This document shows, one piece after another, positions 7,232 to 16,926 of a DNA stretch of 64,000 bases. The position numbers and the translations under genes were made by a program. Position 1 is the first letter of the stretch. Each line of letters starts with the position of its first letter. This DNA comes from Paraclostridium hominis (lineage in GTDB: Bacteria; Bacillota; Clostridia; Peptostreptococcales; Peptostreptococcaceae), in the NCBI RefSeq assembly GCF_014306135.1, contig NZ_JACRWD010000003.1:1-64000 (forward strand). Reading direction: 5' to 3'. The notes under the pieces are model-generated. The model had not been told where the DNA came from. It did not search any database and saw only the letters and a list, made by a program, of their open reading frames with translations.

Positions 7232-8992
7232 CTATTTTAAGTTATTTGCTATTTCTGTAAATATAACACCTAATCCATATGCTCCTGCATCTGGATATCC
7301 TAAACTTCTATCGCCTACAGTTCCTGCACGCCCCATACGTGCTACTATGTTCTCAGTTGCTTTTGCACCTCCAACAGCTTTTTTAGCTCCCTTTTCAAAA
7401 GCTACCTTGAAACTATCATTTTCATTTGCACTTAATTTCCATGAATCTGCACATGGAACTAATGCATCTATTAAAGTCTTATCTCCAACTACAGCTCCAC
7501 GACTAAAAGATCTCTCTCCTGTAGATTGAATTCCATTAACTGCTGATTGCATCATATTTGCAAAATCTGAAACTGTAAGTTCCATTTTTTCTCCTGTGGA
7601 TTTCCCTGCTGCTCTAAATGCAGATCCCCATATTGGGCCTGATGCTCCACCACAGTGTTCCATGATTACCATAGAGCATTCATTTAAAAATTCACCTATA
7701 TTTAAATTTTTATGTGAAATTATATTTTTCCACTCTCTTTTTAATTGTTTAAATCCTTTTGCTACACTCATACCAAAGTCCCCATCTCCTGCATGAGAAT
7801 CTAACTCACAAAATGGAACTTCATTTTTTATAATAACTTCACTCATTTTATCTACAATATACATCATATTTTGTAAAGTTAATTTATTATCTTCAATTTT
7901 TGAAAAACTTTCATTAGTTTCGACTTCAAAAGATACTTCTTTAGAGTTTTTATCACATTCATCTATATCTACATATTCTACAGTATCAACAGGTCCTGAA
8001 ACTTTAAAAGCTGGTGCTTCACTTATTTCAGATAATAAATCTTTTAATTGTTCATCTACTTTCATTATAGATACAGATGCTCCAGCCATATCTATACTAG
8101 TCATATAGTTTCCAACAAAAGTTCTATATATCTTAACATTTCTTTTATTTAACTCACGAGAAACTGAATTGTTTAGTAAATATAATTCTTGTAGTGGAGT
8201 TGCTCCAAATCCATTAATCATTAAAGCAACTTCTTCTTGTTTTTTACCATCTATATTCATATCTTTTAATAAAGCATTTACCATTTTAATTGCTAATTCA
8301 TCTGCTGAAGCTATTTTTTCTCTTCTTATTCCTGGTTCTCCATGTATTCCAACTCCAAATTCTATCTCATCTTCACCTAATTCAAAAGTTGGAGTACCTT
8401 TTGCGGGAACAGTGCATGATGTAAGTGCAAATCCTATACTTCTAACACTATTTGCTGCTTTTTCAGCAATAGTTTTAACTTCTTCTAAAGACATTCCTCT
8501 TTGTGCAGCTGCCCCAGCTATTTTATGTACTAATACAGTTCCTGCAACACCACGTCTTCCTACAGTATATAAACTATCTTCAACAGCTATATCATCATCT
8601 ACTTTTACATAATCAACCTTAATACCATCTTCACTTGCTAAATAAGCAGCATTTTTAAAGTTCATCATATCTCCACTATAATTTTTTATAATTAATAATG
8701 TTCCCTTATCACTTGCTGTAGCTTTTATAGCTTGATAAATTTGTATTTGAGATGGTGAAGCAAATACATCTCCACAAACAGCAGCATCTAGCATCCCTTT
8801 TCCTACAAATCCTGCATGTGCGGGTTCATGTCCACTTCCTCCACCACTTATTAAACTAACTTTATTTTTATTTATATCTTTTTTCTTTATTACTTTATAT
8901 TTTTTTATAAATTCAAGTTCTGGATGTGCCATAGCTATTCCATTACACATCTCCATAACTATATTTTCTGGTTTATTTATTATCTTTTTCAT
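7232..8992 (-). CDS. Dihydroxyacetone kinase, fused DhaK-DhaL
   Basis: ATP-dependent dihydroxyacetone kinase making dihydroxyacetone phosphate. The N-terminal DhaK part (residues about 1-330) shows SGGGSGHEPAHAGFVG and VGIHGEPGIRR, whose His forms the covalent hemiaminal with substrate. The C-terminal DhaL part (about 370-586) has DSHAGDGDFG, with the Mg-ATP-binding aspartates, and GGASGP. A fused kinase of about 586 residues is the Citrobacter-like ATP-using form rather than the PTS-dependent split form. It begins one base after gldA, so glycerol is probably oxidised and then phosphorylated by one operon. Confidence 0.94.
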   Translation of the reverse strand: MKKIINKPENIVMEMCNGIAMAHPELEFIKKYKVIKKKDINKNKVSLISGGGSGHEPAHAGFVGKGMLDAAVCGDVFASPSQIQIYQAIKATASDKGTLLIIKNYSGDMMNFKNAAYLASEDGIKVDYVKVDDDIAVEDSLYTVGRRGVAGTVLVHKIAGAAAQRGMSLEEVKTIAEKAANSVRSIGFALTSCTVPAKGTPTFELGEDEIEFGVGIHGEPGIRREKIASADELAIKMVNALLKDMNIDGKKQEEVALMINGFGATPLQELYLLNNSVSRELNKRNVKIYRTFVGNYMTSIDMAGASVSIMKVDEQLKDLLSEISEAPAFKVSGPVDTVEYVDIDECDKNSKEVSFEVETNESFSKIEDNKLTLQNMMYIVDKMSEVIIKNEVPFCELDSHAGDGDFGMSVAKGFKQLKREWKNIISHKNLNIGEFLNECSMVIMEHCGGASGPIWGSAFRAAGKSTGEKMELTVSDFANMMQSAVNGIQSTGERSFSRGAVVGDKTLIDALVPCADSWKLSANENDSFKVAFEKGAKKAVGGAKATENIVARMGRAGTVGDRSLGYPDAGAYGLGVIFTEIANNLK

Positions 8993-8993
8993 A

Positions 8994-10130
8994 TTACATA
9001 CCTCTGTTGTTTTTATATGTTTTTCCTATTTTGTCAGCTGTAATAATAGCTGCAGCTACAGATTCTATATCTATTGGAAATGGCATAGCATATATTGATT
9101 CCTCTGGAATACAAGCTTTTTCTGCAACAGCAATAGCTTCTTCTTCGGTAATACTATCTACTCCTATATCTTCCAAACATACAGGTAATCCTATTTCTAA
9201 GCAGAAATCTAATACTTGATTTATTTCTTCTGTTGGAGCATTTTCTAACACTAATTGTGCTATTGTACCAAATGCAACCTTTTCCCCATGGAAATACTTA
9301 TGTGTTCCTTCTAACATAGTTAATCCGTCATGAATTGCATGAGCTGCTGCTAATCCTCCACTTTCAAATCCAAGTCCTGATAAAAGTATGTTTGTTTCTA
9401 TAATATTTTCTAGCGCTTGAGTTACTAAATTACATTCACATGACTGCTTTGCTTTTACTCCATCTTTTAATAAAGTTTCATAGCATAATTTAGCAAGTGC
9501 TAATGCTGCATTAGTTCCAATAGCTGTTTCACATTTACCTTCTCTAACACCACAAGGTAATCCTGCATTTACTTTTGTAAATGAGCTTGATGTAGCCCTT
9601 GCTTCAAAATATGTTGATAATGCATCTCCCATTCCTGAAACTAAGAAACGAGTAGGAGCTTTTGCTATAACTGTAGTATCAACAAGTACTACACTAGGAC
9701 TTTGTTTGAAATATGCATAATCATCAAATTCTCCTTCTGGTGTGTATAATACTGCTGAATGACTTGTTGGAGCATCTGTGGCAGCTATAGTTGGAACTAT
9801 AATTAAATTTTCACCTTGTGCAACACACTTAGCAGTATCTATTGCTTTACCACCACCAAGACCTATTGTACAAGCACATTTATTGTTCTTAGCTATTTCT
9901 TGTAATCTAGCTACTTCTTGTCTTGAACATTCTCCTTTGAAGTTACTTTCTACAAAATTTATATTAAATTTTTTTGCAGTTGCATCTAATTTATTTTTAA
10001 CACGTTGTATATCATCTTTATGAGCAATTAATAAAGCTGAGTCCCCAAATACTTTTACAAAATAACCTAAATTTAATAATTCATCTTGTCCCTGTACATA
10101 TTTTGTAGGGCATATAAATGCTTTTCTCAT
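8994..10130 (-). CDS. gldA: Glycerol dehydrogenase (iron/zinc alcohol dehydrogenase family)
   Basis: NAD-dependent oxidation of glycerol to dihydroxyacetone. It is 378 residues, the usual GldA length. The nucleotide-binding signature GLGGGKAIDTAK is followed by the metal site: Asp in GMGDALSTYFEA, then HAIHDGLTMLEGTHKYFHGE, whose histidines complete the Zn site. A Cys-rich insert near residues 195-235 is unremarkable. The ATG has an AAGGAGAG site. First gene of the two-gene operon with the dihydroxyacetone kinase; the divergent side holds a PocR/AraC regulator, the kind of protein that controls glycerol and propanediol genes. A carbon-catabolite site may lie at 10186-10203. Confidence 0.93.
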   Translation of the reverse strand: MRKAFICPTKYVQGQDELLNLGYFVKVFGDSALLIAHKDDIQRVKNKLDATAKKFNINFVESNFKGECSRQEVARLQEIAKNNKCACTIGLGGGKAIDTAKCVAQGENLIIVPTIAATDAPTSHSAVLYTPEGEFDDYAYFKQSPSVVLVDTTVIAKAPTRFLVSGMGDALSTYFEARATSSSFTKVNAGLPCGVREGKCETAIGTNAALALAKLCYETLLKDGVKAKQSCECNLVTQALENIIETNILLSGLGFESGGLAAAHAIHDGLTMLEGTHKYFHGEKVAFGTIAQLVLENAPTEEINQVLDFCLEIGLPVCLEDIGVDSITEEEAIAVAEKACIPEESIYAMPFPIDIESVAAAIITADKIGKTYKNNRGM

Positions 10131-10185
10131 CTTAATCTCTCCTTCACATTTTATTAAATGTTATTATTTTTTAAGTTATTTTCAT

Positions 10186-10203
10186 TGTAATATCGTTTTC
10201 ACA
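10186..10203 (-). promoter_or_regulatory. Possible cre (CcpA) site upstream of gldA
   Basis: Minus-strand TGTGAAAACGATATTACA resembles degenerate clostridial catabolite-response elements (GAAAACG core). It lies 56-73 bases upstream of the gldA start, where a roadblock or repressor site would be expected. The right half does not fit the strict Bacillus consensus. Confidence 0.3.
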
Positions 10204-10335
10204 AAATTACATTGGACTCATATGTTAAAAAGTTACGATTTAAAACCGTAATTTTTTGACCTAAATTTGTATAATTGTATTTTTGATACTTTTCGTAATT
10301 TTTTTAACGATATAATAGTGTTAAACTAATTATAT

Positions 10336-11370
10336 TTATTTTCTAAATTGTTTTCTATAAGAAAATGGTGTAACTCCCTCATACTTTTTAAATATTTTTA
10401 TAAAATATCCAGCTTCACTAAAACCAAGTTCCTCACTTATTTCATTAATAGGCATATCGGTTTCTTCTAAAATACTTTTCGCCCATTTAATTTTTAACTT
10501 TGATATATAACTTGAGAAATTTTCTCCTATCTCTTTTGAAAATAACCGGCTAAAATAACTAGGACTTACGTGGCATAAGTTTGCCATCTTTTCCATAGAT
10601 ATATTTTCACTTTTATTTTTATAAATATATTCTATTGCTGGCCTTAAAGTTTTGCTTACAGAGATTTTATCAAAATCGTTATCTTGATTTTCTGTAATAT
10701 AGCTATTTATAATAGCATTAGATATCTCTTTTTGTACATTTTTGATATTTTTTATACTATATCCTTTAAACATTTTAGAATTTATTTCCGATTCATTTTT
10801 TATGGATTTTTCATACATTTCCAAAATTAAGTTTTTGTCTAGCGCTTCTTCAACTATGTAATTAGATAAGTAAAATAACATATTAGAAATATTTTTTACT
10901 TCACTATAAGATAAAACTGGCAATTCTTCATAATATTCTTTTAATACTTCTGTATTATATTCATCTAATGACTTATGTGATATATTTAATATTTGTTCTA
11001 AATCATCGCAAGAGTTAGAATCTGACAATTTTACTTGACCTGCCATAATAGCTCCAATATATTTACCATCTATTATAATAGGAATTGCAACATCAACTAT
11101 ATTGTAATGACATAAATATATATACGGTTTGTTTAATCGTACTGCTTCTAATCCTCCTCTTGAATCACACTTTTGACAATGTTTTGCTAGATTTGAGTTA
11201 GCTCTTACCCTTTCACAAAATTTATGACAGCCACTGTGCTTCGTAACTGGATTTCCTTTATAATCTACAATAACAATTGCCATTTTAGTAACTATAGAAA
11301 GATAATCTTGAAGATTATTCCACTTTTTAGAATCTATTATTTTATTTAAACTTAAGCTTTCATTTCTCAC
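10336..11370 (-). CDS. PocR-domain AraC-family transcription regulator
   Basis: 344 residues. The N-terminal half is a PocR ligand domain, recognisable from the cysteine pattern (SGCHKFCERVR, HCQKCDSRGG) and the following YLCHYNIVDVAIPI...GAIMAGQV segment. PocR domains sense small hydrocarbon derivatives such as propanediol or glycerol metabolites. The C-terminal 100 residues are the double helix-turn-helix of AraC (MEKMANLCHVSPSYFSRLF and INEISEELGFSEAGYFIKIF). It is transcribed in the same direction as gldA-dhaKL and lies directly upstream, about 205 bases away, so it most likely activates that operon in response to glycerol or dihydroxyacetone. That assignment is inference from position. 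Confidence 0.85.
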   Translation of the reverse strand: MRNESLSLNKIIDSKKWNNLQDYLSIVTKMAIVIVDYKGNPVTKHSGCHKFCERVRANSNLAKHCQKCDSRGGLEAVRLNKPYIYLCHYNIVDVAIPIIIDGKYIGAIMAGQVKLSDSNSCDDLEQILNISHKSLDEYNTEVLKEYYEELPVLSYSEVKNISNMLFYLSNYIVEEALDKNLILEMYEKSIKNESEINSKMFKGYSIKNIKNVQKEISNAIINSYITENQDNDFDKISVSKTLRPAIEYIYKNKSENISMEKMANLCHVSPSYFSRLFSKEIGENFSSYISKLKIKWAKSILEETDMPINEISEELGFSEAGYFIKIFKKYEGVTPFSYRKQFRK

Positions 11371-11575
11371 TTTTTATACTCCTTTAAAAGTAATTTTTCT
11401 AACTTAATATATAATAATTTTAACACATATAATTTTTATAAGATAAAAATTATATACTAATTATCTTAATTGTATATAAAATGTATATTAAGTTTCTATT
11501 TTTATTTGTATATTTACTATATGTTTTTGAATAATATCTCATTTATGATACAAAATAACGTTGGAGGTGTATTTT

Positions 11576-12064
11576 ATGTTAAATTTAACTACTAAAGAAA
11601 GAATGTTATTAGAAGATGAAAAAAGTCATGAAGAATTATGTGTTCAAAAATATAAGGATTATGCTCAAAAAGCTTCTTGTTCTGAGCTAAAAAATTTATT
11701 TAATCAACTTGCTCAAAAAGAACAACAACACTTGGATTCTATAAATCAATTGTTAAGTGGTACTGTACCTAACGTAAATCAAGGTCAAAGCCAAGGAAAT
11801 CAAAATTCAAATAGTCAAACTAATTCAGCTATGCCTAACCTTAATTCACAAGCGTCTCAAGGTATGCCATTTAATCAACATGATAAAATGCTGTGTCAAG
11901 ACACACTTAGTACAGAAAAATATATATCATCTACATATGATACAGCTATATTTGAATTTAAAGATAAAAATGTAAGACAAGTTTTAAACCATATTCAAAA
12001 AGAAGAACAAGAACATGGTGAAAAAATTTATAATTATATGAGTCAACACAATATGTACAACTAG
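11576..12064 (+). CDS. CotF-like ferritin-fold spore coat protein
   Basis: 162 residues. Two helical blocks (residues about 1-55 and 100-155) with the E...EE.EH pattern (QKEQQHLDS, QKEEQEHGEKIYNYM) mark the coat F / ferritin-like fold. They are separated by a flexible Gln/Asn/Ser-rich linker (residues about 57-95). The true start is the ATG at 11576, with GGAGGTG eight bases upstream; the longer TTG-initiated reading would swallow that site. Relatives are layered into spore coats in Bacillus and Clostridium. The gene stands alone, followed by the lysine riboswitch leader. The role is inferred from the family, with no spore promoter confidently seen. Confidence 0.8.
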   Translation: MLNLTTKERMLLEDEKSHEELCVQKYKDYAQKASCSELKNLFNQLAQKEQQHLDSINQLLSGTVPNVNQGQSQGNQNSNSQTNSAMPNLNSQASQGMPFNQHDKMLCQDTLSTEKYISSTYDTAIFEFKDKNVRQVLNHIQKEEQEHGEKIYNYMSQHNMYN

Positions 12065-12218
12065 TTTTTTAATAATTATTACTCCTAAAAAATCATGACT
12101 ATTTGATTTAATATAGTTGATATTAAATATCTGAAAATAATTAACTTTATAACTATAATTTTTAATATTGACTTATTTTAAATTTTATTTATAATTGAAT
12201 ACAACAAGTAGATAACTG

Positions 12219-12378
12219 AGATAGAGGCGCGAAACTTAAGATTAGTATTATGGAGGTAAGCTCGATGAAGTAATATGAAAGGAAATTTCGCCGAAGTAAA
12301 TAGTTAATAGCTTTAATACTATTTACTGGGCTTATATAGAATATATATAAGACTGTCACATTTTGTGGAGAGCTATTT
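12219..12378 (+). ncRNA. Lysine riboswitch (L-box) aptamer
   Basis: Conserved L-box elements occur in order: GATAG-AGGCGCG at the 5' side of P1 and the core, TTAGTAT, GGAGG, the GGAAATTTCGCCGAAG block, CTGGGCT, GACTGTCA, and closing GGAGAGCTAT which pairs with GATAG to form P1. The spacing matches the family. It lies directly ahead of a terminator hairpin and the lysine permease gene, so lysine binding should stop transcription and block import. Confidence 0.93.
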
Positions 12379-12432
12379 TCAATGAAAACATACGATAACC
12401 TCGTACTTTTTGTATGATCTTTTTGTATTTAT

Positions 12433-12460
12433 GTCATGGGTATAGTCTCATGACTTTTTT
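12433..12460 (+). terminator. Riboswitch expression-platform terminator
   Basis: GTCATG (12433-12438) pairs with CATGAC (12449-12454), followed by six T. A competing hairpin CATAC/GTATG lies upstream at 12389-12415 and could be part of the switch between termination and readthrough. Confidence 0.75.
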
Positions 12461-12528
12461 ATTGGTAAAAATATTTTTATTATCTTAGTTACTTATTTAT
12501 AATTGACACCATAAGGAGGATAATTTAA

Positions 12529-14001
12529 ATGAGTGAACAAAATCACGAATTAAAAAGAGGATTAAAGGCAAGACACTTAAACATGATAGCTTTAGGTGGT
12601 TCTATAGGAACAGGTATATTTCTTGCAATGGGAGATACGCTTCATCAAGCAGGACCTGGAGGAGCATTATTAGCTTATGGTCTAATAGGAGTAATGGTTT
12701 ATTTTTTAATAACTAGCTTAGGTGAAATGGCAACTTATATGCCTATATCTGGTTCATTTAGTTCTTATGCAACTAAGTTTATAGATCCAGCACTTGGCTT
12801 TGCACTTGGATGGAACTATTGGTACAACTGGGCTATAACAATAGCTGCTGAAATGGTTGCAGGTTCTTTAGTTATGAAATACTGGTTCCCTCATGTTCCA
12901 GGATTTTATTGGAGTATATTATTTTTATTTATAATTGTTGGATTAAACTTTTTATCATCAAAAGCTTATGGAGAATCTGAATATTGGTTTGCTGGAATAA
13001 AAGTACTTACTGTAATTATATTTTTAGTAATAGGAGTACTAATGATTCTTGGAATAATGGGTTCAGATGAAATAGGCTTTCATAATTATTTTATAGCTGA
13101 TGGACCATTTCATGGTGGAGCTAAATCTATATTTGCAATATTTTTAGTTGCTGGTTTTTCATTCCAAGGTACAGAACTTATAGGAGTTGCTGCTGGTGAA
13201 AGTGAGAATCCTGAAAAAACTATACCAAAGGCTATAAAATCAATATTTTGGAGAATATTAATATTTTATTTAGGAACTATAGTAGTTTTAGGTGCTATAA
13301 TACCTTTTACACAAGCAGGAGTTTCAGAAAGTCCATTTACTATGGTTTTTGAAAAAGCTGGAATAGCTGGTGCTGCTTCTCTTATGAATGCAGTTATATT
13401 AACTTCTGTATTATCTGCTGGTAACTCTGGTATGTATGCATCAAGTAGAATGCTTCACTCTATGGCAAAAGAAGGACTTGCTCCTAAGATGTTTGCAAAA
13501 ACTAATAAAAGGGGCGTTCCTGTAAATGCTTTAGTTTTAACTACTATAATAGCTTCTGCATGTTTCTTAACAGGTATATTTGCAGAAAGTACTGTTTATG
13601 TTTGGCTAGTTGCTGCATCTGGTCTTGCAGGATTTATTGCATGGGTTGGTATAGCAGTTTGTCATTATAGATTTAGAAAAGCGTATATTCATCAAGGTCA
13701 TGATTTAAAAGAATTAAAATATAAAGCTAAATGGTATCCTTTTGGACCTATCCTAGCACTTTTAATGTGTCTTATAATAATAATTGGTCAAGGTTATTCC
13801 TGTATAAAGCCATCAGGTATCGATTGGAAAGGTTTAGTAGCTTCTTATATAGGTATTCCTTTATTCTTCGCTTTATATATATATTATAAGATTAAACATA
13901 AAACTAAAGTTATTCCTTTAGATAAAGTAGATTTAACTTATGTTGAATCTAGAGAAAAAGCTTCTGAAATCATAGAAAAAGACATTCAAGAATTAAACTA
14001 A
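12529..14001 (+). CDS. lysP: Lysine-specific permease
   Basis: Proton-coupled lysine importer of the AAT/APC family, 490 residues with about 12 membrane segments. The start carries the family signature LKRGLKARHLNMIALGGSIG and GTGIF, followed by the SGSFSSYATKFIDPALGFA region. A long conserved NYWYNWAITIAAE stretch is typical of LysP. The start ATG follows AAGGAGGAT. The upstream lysine riboswitch independently supports lysine as the substrate. Monocistronic with its own terminator. In other bacteria LysP can also moderate lysine-dependent acid-resistance systems; no lysine decarboxylase is seen in this window. Confidence 0.95.
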   Translation: MSEQNHELKRGLKARHLNMIALGGSIGTGIFLAMGDTLHQAGPGGALLAYGLIGVMVYFLITSLGEMATYMPISGSFSSYATKFIDPALGFALGWNYWYNWAITIAAEMVAGSLVMKYWFPHVPGFYWSILFLFIIVGLNFLSSKAYGESEYWFAGIKVLTVIIFLVIGVLMILGIMGSDEIGFHNYFIADGPFHGGAKSIFAIFLVAGFSFQGTELIGVAAGESENPEKTIPKAIKSIFWRILIFYLGTIVVLGAIIPFTQAGVSESPFTMVFEKAGIAGAASLMNAVILTSVLSAGNSGMYASSRMLHSMAKEGLAPKMFAKTNKRGVPVNALVLTTIIASACFLTGIFAESTVYVWLVAASGLAGFIAWVGIAVCHYRFRKAYIHQGHDLKELKYKAKWYPFGPILALLMCLIIIIGQGYSCIKPSGIDWKGLVASYIGIPLFFALYIYYKIKHKTKVIPLDKVDLTYVESREKASEIIEKDIQELN

Positions 14002-14014
14002 ATATATAAAAAAT

Positions 14015-14053
14015 AAAAAGATATTTTCATTAAATATATGAAAATATCTTTTT
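14015..14053 (+). terminator. lysP terminator
   Basis: Arms AAAAAGATATTTTCAT (14015-14030) and ATGAAAATATCTTTTT (14038-14053) form a perfect 16-bp stem with a seven-base loop right after the lysP stop. Confidence 0.85.
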
Positions 14054-14234
14054 TGTATTTTTAATTTATTTTAAATTTCATATTTTATTTATTACACAAT
14101 AAATTGTTATCACTCCAACTTATCATTTAATATTATTCCTTTTTTTATTAATATATCTAATTAATGTATTAATATTTTTTACTATGTAATTTAATTTTTT
14201 GTAACTATTCAAATCTTATTTATAAAATAAATTA

Positions 14235-15065
14235 TTATTTAAAATCCAAATAAGTTGTATTTTCTGGTACACCTGATACATGTTCGTCTTTATTTAATTT
14301 ATTTATTAAATTCATATCTTCATCTGAAATTTCAAAATCAAATATATCTAGATTTGATTTAATTCTTTCTATATTTGACGACTTTGGTATTGGAATTATT
14401 CCATTTTGCAAATGCCATCTTAAAGTTATTTGAGGTATACTTTTATTATATTTATCAGATAATTTTATCATAATTGGATCTGAAAATATCCTCCCTCTCA
14501 TTATTGGTCCCCAAGCAACAACCTGTATATTATTATCCTTACAATAAGAAATTATATTCTTTTGTGTACAATATGGATGTACTTCAATTTGGTTAACCAT
14601 AGGCATTATATTTGCAGTCTTCTTTAGTTCTTCTATATGTCCCTCTTTGAAATTACAAACACCAATTGCTTTCACCTTTCCCATTTTATATAAATCCTCA
14701 AAAGCTCTCCAAGTTTCACTATTTAACTTGTTTGGCCAATGTACTAAATATAAATCCAGATAATCTACTCCAAGTTTTTTTATTGAATCATTAAATGATT
14801 TCATAGTATTTTCATAACCATGATTATCATTCCATAATTTTGTAACTAAAAATATATCTTCTCTATTTATCTTACTTTCTTTTATCCCTAAGCCTACAGC
14901 TTCCTCATTTTTATAAAAAGCTGCTGTATCAATTTGCCTATATCCCATTTTAATAGCATTTTTAACTGAATTTATCGTATCATCATAATCCCCTAATTTG
15001 TATGTTCCAAATCCAATTGATGGAATTTTTACTCCATTTGATAATGTTTTATACATATCGTTCAT
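14235..15065 (-). CDS. Aldo/keto reductase
   Basis: NADPH-dependent carbonyl reductase of the AKR (TIM-barrel) superfamily, 276 residues, similar in length to Bacillus YvgN/YtbE-type enzymes. The full catalytic tetrad is visible: Asp46, Tyr51, Lys76 and His109 (motifs QIDTAAFYKNEEAVG, LVTKLWND, YLVHWPN). The phosphate-binding IPKSSNIERIKSN near the C-terminus indicates NADP preference. The start ATG follows GGGGAG. The physiological substrate is unknown; methylglyoxal and other aldehydes are common for relatives. Monocistronic. Confidence 0.92.
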   Translation of the reverse strand: MNDMYKTLSNGVKIPSIGFGTYKLGDYDDTINSVKNAIKMGYRQIDTAAFYKNEEAVGLGIKESKINREDIFLVTKLWNDNHGYENTMKSFNDSIKKLGVDYLDLYLVHWPNKLNSETWRAFEDLYKMGKVKAIGVCNFKEGHIEELKKTANIMPMVNQIEVHPYCTQKNIISYCKDNNIQVVAWGPIMRGRIFSDPIMIKLSDKYNKSIPQITLRWHLQNGIIPIPKSSNIERIKSNLDIFDFEISDEDMNLINKLNKDEHVSGVPENTTYLDFK

Positions 15066-15298
15066 ACTTAATTCTCTCCCCTTGAATTTTTAATATCTAT
15101 AATTTTACACAAATAATTTTAGCATTTTATATTTTAAAATGTAACTTCTATCTTTAGTATATATTTTTTATTTTTGGAAATATATACCCTAAAATTATTT
15201 TAGGAGTTAGTAAGTATTTAAAGAAATTATGATAGTCACAATAGATGTAATAGTTGTTAAACTTATTTTAGATGTTATTAGATACTTCTTCAATAAAA

Positions 15299-15338
15299 TA
15301 AAAAATAGAGAGATTAACTTTAGTTAACCCCTCTATTT
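15299..15338 (-). terminator. Terminator of the hdc operon
   Basis: AAATAGAGAGATTAAC / GTTAACCCCTCTATTT, an almost perfect stem followed by A/T runs just beyond the antiporter stop on the minus strand. Confidence 0.75.
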
Positions 15339-15356
15339 TTAATATACTTATTTAAA

Positions 15357-16832
15357 TTACATAAATTTAAATAAGTATATTAACCCGATTACTCCAAGCA
15401 CTATTAGCCCTATAGCAACATATCTTTCTATCTTAGTAAACTCAGGTTCATTAGGTGCTGTTTCTTTTCTTGCTTTTTTAAATACTGGAATACCTATTGC
15501 ATAAATAACAAGTGATATTAATAAATATTCAAGTCCAGCTGCATAAAGTAACCATAATCCATATATAGTACCTAATATGGAAGTAACAAACGCATATTTA
15601 CGACTTGCAAATATTTTTTTAGGATAAGTATCCTCTTTTGATGATATTTTATATAGGTATAAAGTTGAAGCTATATAACAAGGTAGAGCCATGACACTTG
15701 TTATACTCAACATCATATTCCAAGCATTTCCTGTAAAATGAACACATATTAATATTATTTGCATTACGATTGTAGATGCAAGTAATGAAAATGCTGGTGC
15801 TTCATTTTTGTTTTCTTTAGTAAATATTTTAGGGAATGTTCCACCTTTAGCTGCTGCAAATGGAAGTTCAGAAAGCATAACTGTCCATATAAGCCATGAG
15901 CTTAATATAGCTATTATTACACCAACATTCATTATTATGCTACCCCATTTACCAATTACAGTCATTAATACGGCTGCTGTTGATGGTGGAGCCATTTTTG
16001 ATACAGTTCCTTGAGGAACTACACCAAGTGGTAATAATGAAAGTGCTGTGTATAATAAAAGACATATTAAAAATCCTAAAAATGTTGCTTTACCAACATC
16101 TTTTTGAGATTTAGCCCTTCCTGATACAACAACTGCACCTTCTATACCTGTAAATACCCATAAAGTTACAAGCATAGTACTCTTAACCTGAGGTAATAAT
16201 CCGCCTAAAGAACTATCATGAACTGATGCTACAGTTTTTAATCCCCAGAAGTCAGTAAAAAATAGTGAAGCTTTAAATGATATAGCTATTACTAATAAGA
16301 ATATAGCTAATGGAACTAATTTCCCAATTGTCCCTATAATATTTAAAAATGAAGCTTGTTTAACTCCAGATAAAACTGCAAAATATATAATCCAAAGTAC
16401 TATTGATCCACATATAATTGATAACCAGTTATTCCCACCTGTAAAATATGACGGAAAGAAATAGTTAAGTGAATCCATCAATAATACTGCATATCCTACA
16501 TTGGCAAAAGAGTTACAAATCCAATACCCCCATGCCATTAAAAAACCTGTAAATTTACCAAATCCTAGCTCTCCATATGCATATATACCAGTTGTTACAT
16601 CTGGTTTTGCAGCTGCAAGTACTCTAAATGTGTTTGCAATAAACCACATACCGATACCAGTTATAATCCATGCAATTAAAATCGCACCTGCAGATGCATG
16701 TTGAGCCATATTTTGTGGTAGATTATAAACTCCACCACCTAGCATAGCACTTATTACTACGCCTGCTAAAGCAACTACACCAAGCTTTTTAGTGCTATTA
16801 TTATCAGTTTTACTACTGCTTTTATCGCTCAT
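15357..16832 (-). CDS. Histidine/histamine antiporter (APC basic amino-acid/amine exchanger)
   Basis: About 491 residues with 12-13 membrane segments. The N-terminal LGVVALAGVVISAMLGGGVYNLPQ region places it in the arginine/ornithine-type antiporter branch. It follows histidine decarboxylase on the same strand (94 bases), so exchange of histidine for histamine is the likely job, as in other hdc operons. The chosen start is the ATG at 16832 (MSDKSSSK) with AGGAGGG six bases upstream; the ATG 21 bases earlier has no good site. An arginine/ornithine role cannot be excluded by sequence alone, since this branch has mixed specificities. Confidence 0.85.
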   Translation of the reverse strand: MSDKSSSKTDNNSTKKLGVVALAGVVISAMLGGGVYNLPQNMAQHASAGAILIAWIITGIGMWFIANTFRVLAAAKPDVTTGIYAYGELGFGKFTGFLMAWGYWICNSFANVGYAVLLMDSLNYFFPSYFTGGNNWLSIICGSIVLWIIYFAVLSGVKQASFLNIIGTIGKLVPLAIFLLVIAISFKASLFFTDFWGLKTVASVHDSSLGGLLPQVKSTMLVTLWVFTGIEGAVVVSGRAKSQKDVGKATFLGFLICLLLYTALSLLPLGVVPQGTVSKMAPPSTAAVLMTVIGKWGSIIMNVGVIIAILSSWLIWTVMLSELPFAAAKGGTFPKIFTKENKNEAPAFSLLASTIVMQIILICVHFTGNAWNMMLSITSVMALPCYIASTLYLYKISSKEDTYPKKIFASRKYAFVTSILGTIYGLWLLYAAGLEYLLISLVIYAIGIPVFKKARKETAPNEPEFTKIERYVAIGLIVLGVIGLIYLFKFM

Positions 16833-16926
16833 AATAGCCCTCCTAAATTTCATTTAATTTTATGAAACATATTAGCTTTAAGTGCATTTTGCTATTTAAA
16901 CTTTTAACAAAATGTACTTAAAAATC